Positions 38,752-48,295 of a DNA stretch of 64,000 bases are shown in pieces (the first letter of the stretch is position 1; every line of letters starts with the position of its first letter). The DNA is taken from assembly GCA_004020315.1 (NCBI GenBank), contig SAQG01000001.1:124001-188000 (forward strand), read 5' to 3'. Source of the DNA: Mesorhizobium sp. (GTDB lineage: Bacteria > Pseudomonadota > Alphaproteobacteria > Rhizobiales > Rhizobiaceae). A model generated the notes under the pieces. That model saw only the letters and a program-made list of their open reading frames with translations, made no database searches and was not told where the DNA came from. The position numbers were made by a program, and so were the translations under genes.

Positions 38752-39716
38752 GCTCTCATCCCGAGGCCGACCACCGGCGGCGTGTCATGCTACGCACCGC
38801 CATGGGTCCGGCAATCACCGAAGCCCTGGCCGATCCGTCCGTCATCGAGGTGATGGTCAATCCCGACGGCGCGCTGCGACTCGACCGGTTAGGCGAAGGT
38901 CGGGTCGATACCGACGTTCACATGCACCCGTCCGAGGCAGAACGTATCATCCGCCTGGTTGCTTCGCACGTGCGCGCCGAGGCGCACGCCGACAACCCGA
39001 TCGTCAGTGCCGAATTGCCGTCTGGCGAACGCTTCGAAGGCCTGCTGCCACCTGTGGTGTTGGCGCCATGTTTTGCCATCCGCAAGCCCGCCGCGAAAGT
39101 CTACACCCTGGCCGACTATGTTGCCGAACGCATCATGCTGCCGCTGCAGGCCGATGCGCTGAAAAAGGCCGTCCGCGAGCGGCGCAACATGCTGATCGCC
39201 GGCGGCACTTCCTCGGGGAAGACAACACTCGCCAACGCTCTGCTGGCTGAAGTCGCCGAATGCGACGATCGGGTGATCCTGATCGAGGACACACGCGAAC
39301 TGCAGTGCGCGGCCAGGGACTGCGTTGCCCTGAGAACGAGGCGGGGCTCGGTCACCCTTGCCGATCTCGTGCGCTCGACGCTGAGGCTCAGGCCGGACCG
39401 CATCATCGTGGGCGAGGTGAGGGGCGCGGAAGCGCTCGACATGCTGAAGGCATGGAACACCGGGCACCCAGGCGGCATCGCTACCGTACACGCCAATTCC
39501 GCGCGCTCGGCTCTCTATCGCATTGAGCAACTCGCCCAGGAAGCGGTGGTCACCGTTCCCCGCCGGCTCATCGCTGAGGCGATAGATCTGATCGTCTTTA
39601 TAGCGGGACGCGGCTCGTCGCGCCACATCGACGCAATCGCCGAGGTCACCGGTCTCGACGGCAGCGGCGATTACGCCGTTGCCCCGCTCACGCTTTCGCA
39701 ACTCCAGCAGCTTTGA
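38748..39716 (+). CDS. trbB: Conjugal transfer ATPase TrbB (VirB11-like)
   Basis: 322 residues. Secretion ATPase with Walker A AGGTSSGKTTLANALL, an Asp box VILIEDTRELQC, Walker B PDRIIVGEVRGAEALDML and the His box GHPGGIATVHANSA. Forms a hexamer at the inner membrane powering pilus assembly and DNA transfer. First gene of trbBCDEJLFGI. Confidence 0.97.
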   Translation: MSSHPEADHRRRVMLRTAMGPAITEALADPSVIEVMVNPDGALRLDRLGEGRVDTDVHMHPSEAERIIRLVASHVRAEAHADNPIVSAELPSGERFEGLLPPVVLAPCFAIRKPAAKVYTLADYVAERIMLPLQADALKKAVRERRNMLIAGGTSSGKTTLANALLAEVAECDDRVILIEDTRELQCAARDCVALRTRRGSVTLADLVRSTLRLRPDRIIVGEVRGAEALDMLKAWNTGHPGGIATVHANSARSALYRIEQLAQEAVVTVPRRLIAEAIDLIVFIAGRGSSRHIDAIAEVTGLDGSGDYAVAPLTLSQLQQL

Positions 39717-39728
39717 AAGGCCTTCCTC

Positions 39729-40037
39729 ATGCGCAAGAAGCTTCGCTTTCTTTCGTCCACAGCGCTCGCGTTTCTTATCACGGCCCCGGTTTATGCGGCC
39801 GGCTCCGGCATGCCGTGGGAGCAGCCGCTGCAGCAGATCCTGGAGTCCGTGCAGGGACCGGTCGCCAAGATCGTTGCGGTGATCATCATTATCACCACCG
39901 GCCTGACGCTTGCCTTCGGCGACACCGCCGGTGGTTTTCGGCGCCTGATTCAGATCGTCTTCGGTCTGTCGATCGCCTTCGCGGCATCGAGCTTCTTCCT
40001 CTCCTTCTTCTCCTTCGGTGGTGGGGCGCTCGTCTGA
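39729..40037 (+). CDS. trbC: Pilin TrbC (VirB2-like)
   Basis: 102 residues. Signal peptide (FLSSTALAFLITAPVYAAGS) then two hydrophobic helices (VAKIVAVIIIITTGLTLAFG and LIQIVFGLSIAFAASSFFLSF). This is the pilus subunit, expected to be processed by TraF (21.4 kb). Stop overlaps the trbD start (TGATG). Confidence 0.93.
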   Translation: MRKKLRFLSSTALAFLITAPVYAAGSGMPWEQPLQQILESVQGPVAKIVAVIIIITTGLTLAFGDTAGGFRRLIQIVFGLSIAFAASSFFLSFFSFGGGALV

Positions 40038-40309
40038 TGGCCGCCGGGGAGCAGCATATCGAGGGCTTCGCTGTACCGGTCCACCGGGCGCTGACCGAGC
40101 CGATCCTGCTCGGCGGGGCTCCGCGCGCGGTGGCGATCCTCAACGGTACAGTGGCCGCGGCCATTGGCTTCGGCTTGCAGCAATGGATTGCTGGTCTGGT
40201 GCTTTGGATCGCGGGCCACTCGTTAGCGGTCTTTGCCGCAAGACGCGATCCGGACTTCGCCAGCGTGCTTGTGCGCCACCTACGTCTGAAGGGGTGGCTT
40301 GCATGCTGA
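40037..40309 (+). CDS. trbD: TrbD (VirB3-like)
   Basis: 90 residues from ATG 40037, overlapping the trbC stop. Conserved FAVPVHRALTEPILLGGAPR start and a hydrophobic hairpin (ILNGTVAAAIGFGLQQWIAG, LVLWIAGHSLAVFAAR), then RRDPDFASVLVRHL. Inner-membrane component of the channel. It overlaps trbE by seven bases. Confidence 0.93.
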   Translation: MAAGEQHIEGFAVPVHRALTEPILLGGAPRAVAILNGTVAAAIGFGLQQWIAGLVLWIAGHSLAVFAARRDPDFASVLVRHLRLKGWLAC

Positions 40310-42753
40310 ACCTTTCGGAATATCGAAGCAAAGCCGACCGGCTTGCCGACCATCTACCCTGGGCTGCCTTGGTGGCGCCCGGCATCGTGCTCAACAAGGA
40401 CGGCAGCTTTCAGCGGACGTTGCGGTTCCGCGGCCCGGATCTCGAAAGTGCGACGGAGGCTGAACTCGTCGGCATTTGCGCCCGGGCGAACAATGCTCTC
40501 AGACGCCTTGGCTCTGGCTGGGCATTGTTCTTTGAGGCCGAGCGCATAGAAGCGCTGGGCTATCCGAACTCGCATTTTCCTGACGCCGCGTCGTGGCTGG
40601 TCGACGAAGAACGCCGCGCTGCTTTCGAGGGGAAGGTAGCGCACTACGAGAGCCGCTATCATCTGACCTTGGTGTTTATGCCACCGCCGGACGCCCAGGC
40701 GCGCGCAGAAAGCGCGCTCGTCGACTCTCATTATTCCCAAGGAGAAAGAGACTGGCGCCAGGATCTGGCGAGGTTCCGTGACGAGACCAACCGCGTGCTC
40801 GATCTCTTCTCGGGTTTCATGTCCGAAGTACGCGTCCTCGATGATGCTCAGACGCTGACCTACCTCCACGGCACGATTTCGCCTCGCCGCCATCCTATCA
40901 TGGCCCCCGAAACGCCGATATATCTGGATGCAATACTGGTCGATGCGCCGCTTACCGGTGGCCTGGAGCCAATGCTGGGTGAGCAGCATCTTCGCACACT
41001 GACCATCCTCGGCTTTCCGAACCTCACCCGGCCCGGGATCCTCGATACCCTCAATCATCAGGATTTCGCCTATCGCTGGATGACGCGCTTCATTCCGCTC
41101 GAGAAAACGGAAGCCACGAAGACGCTGACGCGGTTGCGCCGGCAGTGGTTTGCCAAGCGCAAATCGATCGTGGCAATCCTACGCGAGGTCATTACCAACG
41201 AGCCGGTCCCGCTTGTCGATAGCGATGCCGACAACAAGGCGCTCGATGCCGACGAAGCCCTTCAGGCATTGGGCGGCGATCATGTGAGCTTCGGCTATCT
41301 CACCACCACCGTGACGGTGTGGGGCGAGGATCGCCAAGCCGCTGCAGAGAAGCTTCGCGCGGTCGAGCGCATCATCAATGGGCTCGGCTTCACCACGATC
41401 CGAGAAGGCGTCAATGCGGTCGAGGCTTGGCTCGGCTCATTGCCTGGCCATGTCTACGCTAACGTTCGCCAACCGCTCGTTCATACATTGAACCTTGCCC
41501 ATCTCATGCCGCTGTCGTCGGTTTGGGCCGGTCCTGCGACAAACGAGCATCTCGCTAAAGTCACCCAAACCGAAGCGCCACCGCTTTTCGTTGCCGAGAC
41601 CAGTGGGTCGACACCGTTTCGGCTTTCCACCCACGTCGAAGATGTCGGCCACATGCTGGTTGTTGGTCCGACCGGCGCCGGCAAGTCGGTTCTGCTTGCT
41701 CTGATTGCTCTGCAGTTCAGGCGCTATGCCGGCGCCCAGGTTTATGTCTTCGACAAAGGCAATTCGGCCCGTGCTGCAACACTTGCCATGGGTGGAGAAC
41801 ACCACGCGCTAGGAGCGGACGGTTCCCTTGCCTTTCAGCCACTGCGCAGCATCAACGACCAGGCTAGCCGAAGCTGGGCGGCCGAATGGATCGCCAGCCT
41901 TGTTGCCCACGAGAACGTCACCGTCACGCCGGAGGTGAAGGAGGCTATTTGGTCAGCGCTGGCCAGCCTTGCCACCGCGCCGGCGCAGGAACGCACACTG
42001 ACCGGTCTTTCGGTCCTGCTTCAATCCAATGCGCTGAAGACCGCATTGATGCCCTACACGCTCGACGGTCCCTTCGGCCGCCTGCTCGATGCCGATCATG
42101 ATGGGCTGGCCTTGTCGGATGTGCAGTGTTTCGAGACCGAGGAGTTAATGCACAGCCAAGGCGCTTTGCTGCCGGTGCTTACCTATCTGTTCCAGCGACT
42201 TGAGGAACGGTTCGACGGACGGCCCACGCTGATCATGCTCGACGAGGCGTGGGTCTATCTCGACAATCCGCTGTTCGCCGCCCGCATCCGCGAATGGCTG
42301 AAGGTGCTGCGAAAGAAGAACGTGTCGGTTGTCTTCGCTACGCAGTCGCTGGCTGATATCGCGGGCTCTGGCATAGCGCCGGCAATCATCGAAAGCTGCC
42401 CGCAGCGCATTTTCCTTCCCAATGATCGTGCCGTGGAACCCCAGGCGCGCACAGCCTACGAGCGCTTCGGTTTAAGCGAGCGGCAGATCGAATTGATCGC
42501 CCGCGCCACGCCGAAGCGTCAGTATTATCTGCAATCGCGCCGCGGCAACCGTCTGTTCGAGCTCGAGCTTGGCCCCATCGCTCTTGCGCTTTGCGGTGCT
42601 TCCGATCCGGCCACGCAGACTCTGATCGACAGGATCATGTCCGAAGACGGGCAAGGCAGCTTTGCCTCGCAGTTCCTGATCGCGCGCGGCCTCGATTGGG
42701 CCGGCGAACTTCTCAAGCAATTCCCTCAACCAGACAAGGAGCAATTAGCATGA
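40303..42753 (+). CDS. trbE: TrbE ATPase (VirB4-like)
   Basis: 816 residues from ATG 40303. N-terminal VirB4 domain (LSEYRSKADRLADHLPW, GSGWALFFEAER) and a C-terminal ATPase with Walker A GPTGAGKS at 455-462, Walker B RPTLIMLDEAWVYLD and the LSERQIELIARATPKRQYY segment of the family. Energises channel assembly. The upstream open frame within trbD is not coding. Confidence 0.97.
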   Translation: MLNLSEYRSKADRLADHLPWAALVAPGIVLNKDGSFQRTLRFRGPDLESATEAELVGICARANNALRRLGSGWALFFEAERIEALGYPNSHFPDAASWLVDEERRAAFEGKVAHYESRYHLTLVFMPPPDAQARAESALVDSHYSQGERDWRQDLARFRDETNRVLDLFSGFMSEVRVLDDAQTLTYLHGTISPRRHPIMAPETPIYLDAILVDAPLTGGLEPMLGEQHLRTLTILGFPNLTRPGILDTLNHQDFAYRWMTRFIPLEKTEATKTLTRLRRQWFAKRKSIVAILREVITNEPVPLVDSDADNKALDADEALQALGGDHVSFGYLTTTVTVWGEDRQAAAEKLRAVERIINGLGFTTIREGVNAVEAWLGSLPGHVYANVRQPLVHTLNLAHLMPLSSVWAGPATNEHLAKVTQTEAPPLFVAETSGSTPFRLSTHVEDVGHMLVVGPTGAGKSVLLALIALQFRRYAGAQVYVFDKGNSARAATLAMGGEHHALGADGSLAFQPLRSINDQASRSWAAEWIASLVAHENVTVTPEVKEAIWSALASLATAPAQERTLTGLSVLLQSNALKTALMPYTLDGPFGRLLDADHDGLALSDVQCFETEELMHSQGALLPVLTYLFQRLEERFDGRPTLIMLDEAWVYLDNPLFAARIREWLKVLRKKNVSVVFATQSLADIAGSGIAPAIIESCPQRIFLPNDRAVEPQARTAYERFGLSERQIELIARATPKRQYYLQSRRGNRLFELELGPIALALCGASDPATQTLIDRIMSEDGQGSFASQFLIARGLDWAGELLKQFPQPDKEQLA

Positions 42754-43475
42754 TGCGGCGACGCCTTCTCTCCGGCCTGATCACCGTTTCCCTGATCGCC
42801 AAGCCTATGGCCGACTATGTGCAGCCCGCCTACGCCCTTATCGTGTTCGATCCGTCCAATTATGCGCAGAACGTGCTGACGGCCGCGCGCGCATTGGAGC
42901 AGATCAACAACCAGATCCAGTCGCTGCAGAATCAGGCGACCATGCTGCAGAACATGGCGCGCAATCTTCAGCGTCTGGATTTCTCTTCCGTTGGCCAACT
43001 CACCGGTTCGCTCCATCGCATCGACGGCTTGATGGACCAGGCGAGTGGCCTCAGCTTTGATCTGGGCAAGCTTCAAGACCAGTGGCGCAGCCAATATCCG
43101 GAAAGCTACGACGCCACGATCAAGGTCAGCGATGTGGCGAGTGCTGCGCGCGAGCGTTGGCAAACCGCCATGCAGGCGTTCCGCCAGACCATGGGGGTCC
43201 AGTCGCAAATCGTCGAGAACGTCCGCGCCGACGGCGATCTGCTCGCCGATCTCGTCAACCGCAGCCAAGGGGCGGCCGGTGCGCTTCAGGCAAGCCAGGC
43301 CACCAACCAGCTGATGGCGCTTTCGACAAAGCAGCAGATGCAGATCCAGACGCTGCTCGCAACGCAGTTTCGAGCTGAGGCCGAGGATGCCGCCCGCAAG
43401 GCCCAGTCAGAGGAAGCCGCCCGCGAGATGACGAAGCGATTCTTGGGTACCGGCTCGGCTTATCCCGGCAATTAA
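42750..43475 (+). CDS. trbJ: TrbJ (VirB5-like)
   Basis: 241 residues from ATG 42750, overlapping trbE by four bases. Signal peptide near the N-terminus, then DPSNYAQNVLTAARALEQIN and long helices with NQATMLQNMARNLQ. Periplasmic/pilus-tip adaptor. No trbK (entry exclusion lipoprotein) follows; only 33 bases lie before trbL. Confidence 0.94.
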   Translation: MMRRRLLSGLITVSLIAKPMADYVQPAYALIVFDPSNYAQNVLTAARALEQINNQIQSLQNQATMLQNMARNLQRLDFSSVGQLTGSLHRIDGLMDQASGLSFDLGKLQDQWRSQYPESYDATIKVSDVASAARERWQTAMQAFRQTMGVQSQIVENVRADGDLLADLVNRSQGAAGALQASQATNQLMALSTKQQMQIQTLLATQFRAEAEDAARKAQSEEAAREMTKRFLGTGSAYPGN

Positions 43476-43508
43476 TCACGAGTTCATCACGACGAGGAAG
43501 GCAGCGGC

Positions 43509-44831
43509 ATGAACGACCTTGGCGTCATCGATCGCTTCATGGAGACCTTCATCCGCTACATCGACAGCGGGTTCGGTCTGCTATCGGGCGACGTCGCCTT
43601 CCTCACTACCATTCTGATCGGCATTGACATCACACTTGCCGGCCTGGCGTGGGCGCTCGGCGACGAAACCAGCGTTCTCGGCCGGCCTGTCCGCAAGGTG
43701 CTCTATGTTGGCGTCTTCGCCTTCATCCTGAACAATTTCAAGAACCTCGCCGATATCGTTTATCGTTCTTTTGCCGGTCTCGGGATTAAGGCGTCGGCCG
43801 GCAATCTGTCGGCAGACAATCTCTTGCGCCCGGGCCGCATTGCCGCGACCGGTTTCGAAGGTGCTTGGCCAATGCTTGACCAAGCCAGTCAGCTCCTGGG
43901 CTTCCCGGAAATCTTCGGCAACGCACTGACCATCTTCGTGCTGCTGATGGCCTGGTTCCTGGTCATCATCGCCTTCTTCATCCTTTCCATCCAGCTTTTC
44001 ATCACCATCCTTGAGTTCAAGCTCACCACGCTGGCAGGTTTTGTTTTGGTTCCATTCGCACTTTGGAACCGTTCAGCCTTCCTGGCCGAACGCGTGCTCG
44101 GCCATGTTATCTCGTCAGGCATCAAGGTGATGGTGCTCGCCGTCATTGTCGGCATCGGCTCCACGCTCTTCGGGGAGTTCGCTTCCGCATTGCAAGGCAA
44201 GGAGCCGGATCTGGCCGCTGCCATGTCCCAGGTACTGGGCGCACTGGCACTGCTTGGCCTTGGCATTTTTGGGCCGGGGATCGCGTCGGGTCTTGTCTCA
44301 GGCGCACCGCAGCTTGGCGCGGGCGCCGCCCTCGGCACGACCGCGGCGGCAGCGGGTGTATCACTCGTTGCTGGAGGCACGGCATTTTCTGGCGCGCGTA
44401 TGGCAACCAGCGGCGGTCTCGCCGCCATCCGCGCCGGCACAACAATGGGATCGGCTGCTTCCACGTCCTGGCAGATCGGGCGCGCAACCTCGCCCGACGT
44501 TGGCCTCTCCGGTGTGGCTGCTGGAATGCATGGTGTAACCAGTGCCGCTGGCGGCGCCGCTATACGCGTAGCGCGATCCGCCACTGCAAGTGTTGGGCGC
44601 AACGCCGATGCCGGGCGCGATGCCGCGTGGACCGCGACCGGCGGCACGCCGACCGCGTCAATGACCGAACGCTCTGCCGGTTCGGCCACTGTTTCGGCGC
44701 CGACGTGGGCAAGGCGCCTACGTTCTGAACAGACCGCCCGTGCACATCGCCACGCTGCCATGCAAGCTGTCCGAGACGGAGACCGGCCGGGAGGCAGCGC
44801 CAACCCCTCTCTCAACGACAAGGATGACTAG
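43509..44831 (+). CDS. trbL: TrbL (VirB6-like membrane channel protein)
   Basis: 440 residues with six or so hydrophobic segments in the first 270, including FVLLMAWFLVIIAFFILSIQLF and MSQVLGALALLGLGIFGPG. The C-terminal 160 residues are Ala/Gly/Ser rich and probably flexible. Forms the inner-membrane pore of the mating channel. Adjacent to trbF with no gap. Confidence 0.95.
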   Translation: MNDLGVIDRFMETFIRYIDSGFGLLSGDVAFLTTILIGIDITLAGLAWALGDETSVLGRPVRKVLYVGVFAFILNNFKNLADIVYRSFAGLGIKASAGNLSADNLLRPGRIAATGFEGAWPMLDQASQLLGFPEIFGNALTIFVLLMAWFLVIIAFFILSIQLFITILEFKLTTLAGFVLVPFALWNRSAFLAERVLGHVISSGIKVMVLAVIVGIGSTLFGEFASALQGKEPDLAAAMSQVLGALALLGLGIFGPGIASGLVSGAPQLGAGAALGTTAAAAGVSLVAGGTAFSGARMATSGGLAAIRAGTTMGSAASTSWQIGRATSPDVGLSGVAAGMHGVTSAAGGAAIRVARSATASVGRNADAGRDAAWTATGGTPTASMTERSAGSATVSAPTWARRLRSEQTARAHRHAAMQAVRDGDRPGGSANPSLNDKDD

Positions 44832-45563
44832 ATGCTCTTCAAGCGACCCGTGCACCGTTACGGCAAAACACCCGAACCGGTCACGCCCTATCAAAAAGCC
44901 GCCCAGCTGTGGGACGAGCGCATCGGCTCATCTCGACTGCAGGCCAGGAACTGGCGGCTCATGGCCCTTGGGTGCCTGGCCTTGGCGACCGGACTTTCCG
45001 GCGGACTCGTATGGCAGTCGATGCAAAGCCGTGTCGTGCCTTACGTCGTCGAGGTCGATGGCTTCGGCGAGACGCGCGCCGTCGCGCCGGCAATCCGGAA
45101 TTATGAGCCCTCGGATGCTCAGATCGCCTGGCATCTCGGCCGCTTCATCCAGAATGTCCGTTCCGTTTCCACCGATCCGGTTTTGGTACGGCAGAACTGG
45201 TTGGCAGCTTACGACTTTGCTAGCGATCGCGCAGCGCTCTTCCTCAACGAATACGCCAAGGCGAACGACCCCTTCGGTCAGATCGGAACGCGCAGTGTCT
45301 CGGTACAGGTCACCAGCGTGGTCAGGGCCTCCGAAAGTTCATTCCAGGTCAAATGGACCGAGCAGGTGTTTGAGCGCGGAAGCCTTGCCAGCACGATGCG
45401 CTGGACTGCGATCCTCACGATCGTGATCCGCTCGCCAAGCAATACGGATCAGCTGCGCAAGAATCCGCTCGGCGTCTTCATCAACGCCATTGACTGGTCA
45501 CGCGAGCTCGACAGCGCCGTCCCACCCCCCCTTTCTCCGACGGAGTCCACCAATGAAAGATAA
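44832..45563 (+). CDS. trbF: TrbF (VirB8-like)
   Basis: 243 residues: a cytoplasmic start with the conserved KRPVHRYGKTPEPVTPYQKA, one membrane helix (LMALGCLALATGLSGGLVW) and a periplasmic NTF2-like domain. Nucleates channel assembly. Overlaps trbG by eleven bases. Confidence 0.95.
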   Translation: MLFKRPVHRYGKTPEPVTPYQKAAQLWDERIGSSRLQARNWRLMALGCLALATGLSGGLVWQSMQSRVVPYVVEVDGFGETRAVAPAIRNYEPSDAQIAWHLGRFIQNVRSVSTDPVLVRQNWLAAYDFASDRAALFLNEYAKANDPFGQIGTRSVSVQVTSVVRASESSFQVKWTEQVFERGSLASTMRWTAILTIVIRSPSNTDQLRKNPLGVFINAIDWSRELDSAVPPPLSPTESTNER

Positions 45564-46578
45564 AATGTCACCGATTCGTGCCGTGCTGATCCTATCGGTG
45601 TCGGCAGCGGTCGTTTCCGCTTGTGCATCGAAGAAGGTGCCGCCGCCTGAGATTTCCTATGACGCTGCTGACTTCAAACCGGCCGCGATCGAGAAGGCGC
45701 CGGAGAGGCCGATTAGAATTGTCGAGGTGCCAAAACCACTGCCGCTGCCTGGCCAATTGCAGCCCGAGCCCGGCAAGGCCGAGGACAAGCGCCCCCCTGA
45801 AGAACGCGTCGCTGATGCCAACAAAGCCGCGACCCAGCAACCCACCAAGTACGGGTATGTTAATGCCGTGCAAGTCTACCCCTTCACCGATGGCGCGCTT
45901 TATCAGCTCTATGCCGCGCCGGAGCGCGTGACCGACATCGCTCTGCAGCCGGGCGAGAAACTAACCGCCGTGTCGGCTGGCGACACCGTGCGCTGGGTCA
46001 TAGGCGATACTGCAAGCGGCACCGGTGACAATCAGCGCACCCATGTTCTGGTGAAACCCTTCGCGCCGGGTCTTGCCACCAATGTCGTCATTACGACGGA
46101 CCGGCGGACCTATCATTTGCAGCTTCAAAGCACCGAGAAGACAGCAATGGCGGCAATCTCCTGGACCTACAGCCAAGACCAGATCATCGCGCTTCGCCAG
46201 CGCAATGCTCAAGCCGAGGCAGTTACACCGGTCGCGTCGAATATCGCGCTCGAAAACCTTCGCTTTCGCTACTCGATCAGTGGCGACACACCGCCCTGGA
46301 GACCGACGCGAGCCTTCGACGACGGCAGCAAGGTCTATATTGAGTTCCCTCGTCGCATAGATCAGGGCGAGGCGCCACCACTCTTCATCGTCGGCGCAGA
46401 TGGGAGCAGCGAGCTCGTCAACTATCGCGTGCGCGGCAACTATTACATCGTCGATCGGCTCTTCGCCGCGGCCGAACTTCGCCTCGGCACCAAGCAGCAG
46501 CAGGTGATCCGCATCAGCAGGATTGACGACAGGCAACCGCTACGGCGGATCTCGCTCTTTTCGCGTTCCAGCCGGTGA
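45553..46578 (+). CDS. trbG: TrbG (VirB9-like) lipoprotein
   Basis: 341 residues from ATG 45553. Signal peptide with lipobox SAC (VVSACASKK), a Pro-rich linker, then the VirB9 fold (VQVYPFTDGALYQLYAAPER and a C-terminal segment with PPWRPTRAFDDGSKVYIEFP). Part of the outer-membrane core complex with TrbI. Confidence 0.95.
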   Translation: MKDKMSPIRAVLILSVSAAVVSACASKKVPPPEISYDAADFKPAAIEKAPERPIRIVEVPKPLPLPGQLQPEPGKAEDKRPPEERVADANKAATQQPTKYGYVNAVQVYPFTDGALYQLYAAPERVTDIALQPGEKLTAVSAGDTVRWVIGDTASGTGDNQRTHVLVKPFAPGLATNVVITTDRRTYHLQLQSTEKTAMAAISWTYSQDQIIALRQRNAQAEAVTPVASNIALENLRFRYSISGDTPPWRPTRAFDDGSKVYIEFPRRIDQGEAPPLFIVGADGSSELVNYRVRGNYYIVDRLFAAAELRLGTKQQQVIRISRIDDRQPLRRISLFSRSSR

Positions 46579-46589
46579 GGTGAGGGCTC

Positions 46590-47804
46590 ATGATCGAAAA
46601 TTCCCGCTCTGGCATCCCGCCGAAACTGGATCCCGAGGAACTGCAGCTTCGGGCCTCTCCCCGCCGCGTGGTGCGGTTCAGGCGCGGTGTGATCATCGCG
46701 ATCGCAGCGCTCGGATCCGGCGCTGTGTTCGGCGTTGCCATGATGGCGCTCCAGGGGCCGGCCCTTCGCATCAGGGATCAGGCGGAAGATCTCTACAGCA
46801 CTGAGCGCAAACCAACCGTCGAGGGACTCGATACGCTTCCCCATGACTATTCCGGCATGAAGCCGAAGCCTCCCGTCCTTGGGCCACCTTTGCCGGGCGA
46901 CCTCGGTCGCCCCATCCTCGAGCGGCAGCGCCAGCTCGGCATCGTGCCGGGCCAAGACATCTCGGCCGAGGAGCAGCGTCTAGCGCAGCAGGCGATCGAA
47001 GCGCGTGAATCGCAGGTGCTTTTCCGCGTCGAAAATCGAGATCAACAGACAGATGTCGGTGAGAGCGTGCAAACTGCTCAGCATCCATTTGAGGCACTTC
47101 CCCAATCCGAAGCAGCACGCGCGTCAGCCTCGGTGGCGCCGGCGGAAGGCGACCAGAACAATCAGCAGCGAAAGCTTGATTTCCTCAGCCAGCGGAGCAC
47201 TGGCGGGATCTACAATCCGCATGCGCTGCAGACGCCGATCTCGCCGTATCAACTGATGGCTGGCAGCGTGATTGCCGCCAGCCTGATCACCGGCATCAAT
47301 TCCGATTTGCCGGGCCTTGTCGTCGCGCAAGTCACCGAGAATGTGCACGACACGGTCACGGGCAACATATTGCTGATTCCGCAGGGCTCACGTCTTATCG
47401 GCGTCTACGACAGCGTCGTCGCGTTCGGGCAAAAGCGAGCGCTGCTGGTCTGGCAGCGCATTCTGCTGCCCGACGGCTCGTCGGTCGAAATCGACAATCT
47501 GCCCGCGAGCGACACCGCCGGCTACGCAGGGCTGGAAGACAAAGTCGATTTCCACACCTGGCAGCTGATCAAGGGGGTGGCGCTTGCCACATTGCTCGGT
47601 GTCGGCACGGAATTCAGCCTCGGCGAAAACGAGAGCGATCTGGTCAAGGCGATCCGGGAATCAGCCCAGCAGAACGCCAGTCGAGCCGGCCAGCGCATCA
47701 CCGAAAAAAACCTCAATATCCAGCCCACCATCATCGTCCGCCCAGGTTGGCCACTGCGCGTCATCGTGCACAAGGACATCGTGCTGCGGCCATACGCGAG
47801 TTGA
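46590..47804 (+). CDS. trbI: TrbI (VirB10-like)
   Basis: 404 residues: one membrane helix near 32-52 (GVIIAIAALGSGAVFGVAMM), a Pro/Gln-rich periplasmic linker, and the C-terminal VirB10 barrel (MAGSVIAASLITGINSDLPG, VTGNILLIPQGSRLIGVYDS). Spans both membranes and senses ATPase activity in the paradigm system. Last structural trb gene. Confidence 0.96.
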   Translation: MIENSRSGIPPKLDPEELQLRASPRRVVRFRRGVIIAIAALGSGAVFGVAMMALQGPALRIRDQAEDLYSTERKPTVEGLDTLPHDYSGMKPKPPVLGPPLPGDLGRPILERQRQLGIVPGQDISAEEQRLAQQAIEARESQVLFRVENRDQQTDVGESVQTAQHPFEALPQSEAARASASVAPAEGDQNNQQRKLDFLSQRSTGGIYNPHALQTPISPYQLMAGSVIAASLITGINSDLPGLVVAQVTENVHDTVTGNILLIPQGSRLIGVYDSVVAFGQKRALLVWQRILLPDGSSVEIDNLPASDTAGYAGLEDKVDFHTWQLIKGVALATLLGVGTEFSLGENESDLVKAIRESAQQNASRAGQRITEKNLNIQPTIIVRPGWPLRVIVHKDIVLRPYAS

Positions 47805-47816
47805 GCAGGAGTTACC

Positions 47817-48059
47817 ATGGCTGACCTGAAACTTGGAAAGCTTCCAGACCGAACAGCTTCGAAGATCACCATTACCGTCAGCGCGGAGCTGGGCCAAACA
47901 CTCAAGGAGTATGCTGCACTTTACCGTCAGACCTATCGTCAGTCTGAAACCGTGGCAGAACTCATCCCTTTCATGCTGGCGGCGTTTCTGGAAGGCGACC
48001 GAGCCTTTGCCAAGGCCCGAAAAGAAGGTCTGCCGACGGAGCTTGCCGAAAAATCGTGA
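47817..48059 (+). CDS. DUF2274 family protein
   Basis: 80 residues: LKLGKLPDRTASKITITVSA, then a helical segment ETVAELIPFMLAAFLEGDRA. DUF2274 genes typically close alphaproteobacterial trb operons; the start looks like a ribbon-helix-helix. Twelve bases after trbI, with GCAGGAG upstream. Function unknown. The 236 bases after it hold no gene. Confidence 0.9.
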   Translation: MADLKLGKLPDRTASKITITVSAELGQTLKEYAALYRQTYRQSETVAELIPFMLAAFLEGDRAFAKARKEGLPTELAEKS

Positions 48060-48295
48060 CTCCTCCGCTAGAGGCAGCTGGAACATTGCCTAGCTGTCGC
48101 GGCCTACCTGCTCCTCGCGAAGCATAGGATCAAACACCTTGGAATGCAGGTATGCGTAAGAGAGGATGTGGAAGGAAATACCGCGCAACAGCCTAAGTTT
48201 GCATTTTCGATTGGATGCGGTAGTCGCCTATGAGCGGTCAAAATGAAACGCAGCTGGTTCGCGATCGACCAAACGGCGAGCGCACTGTGCTTTGC

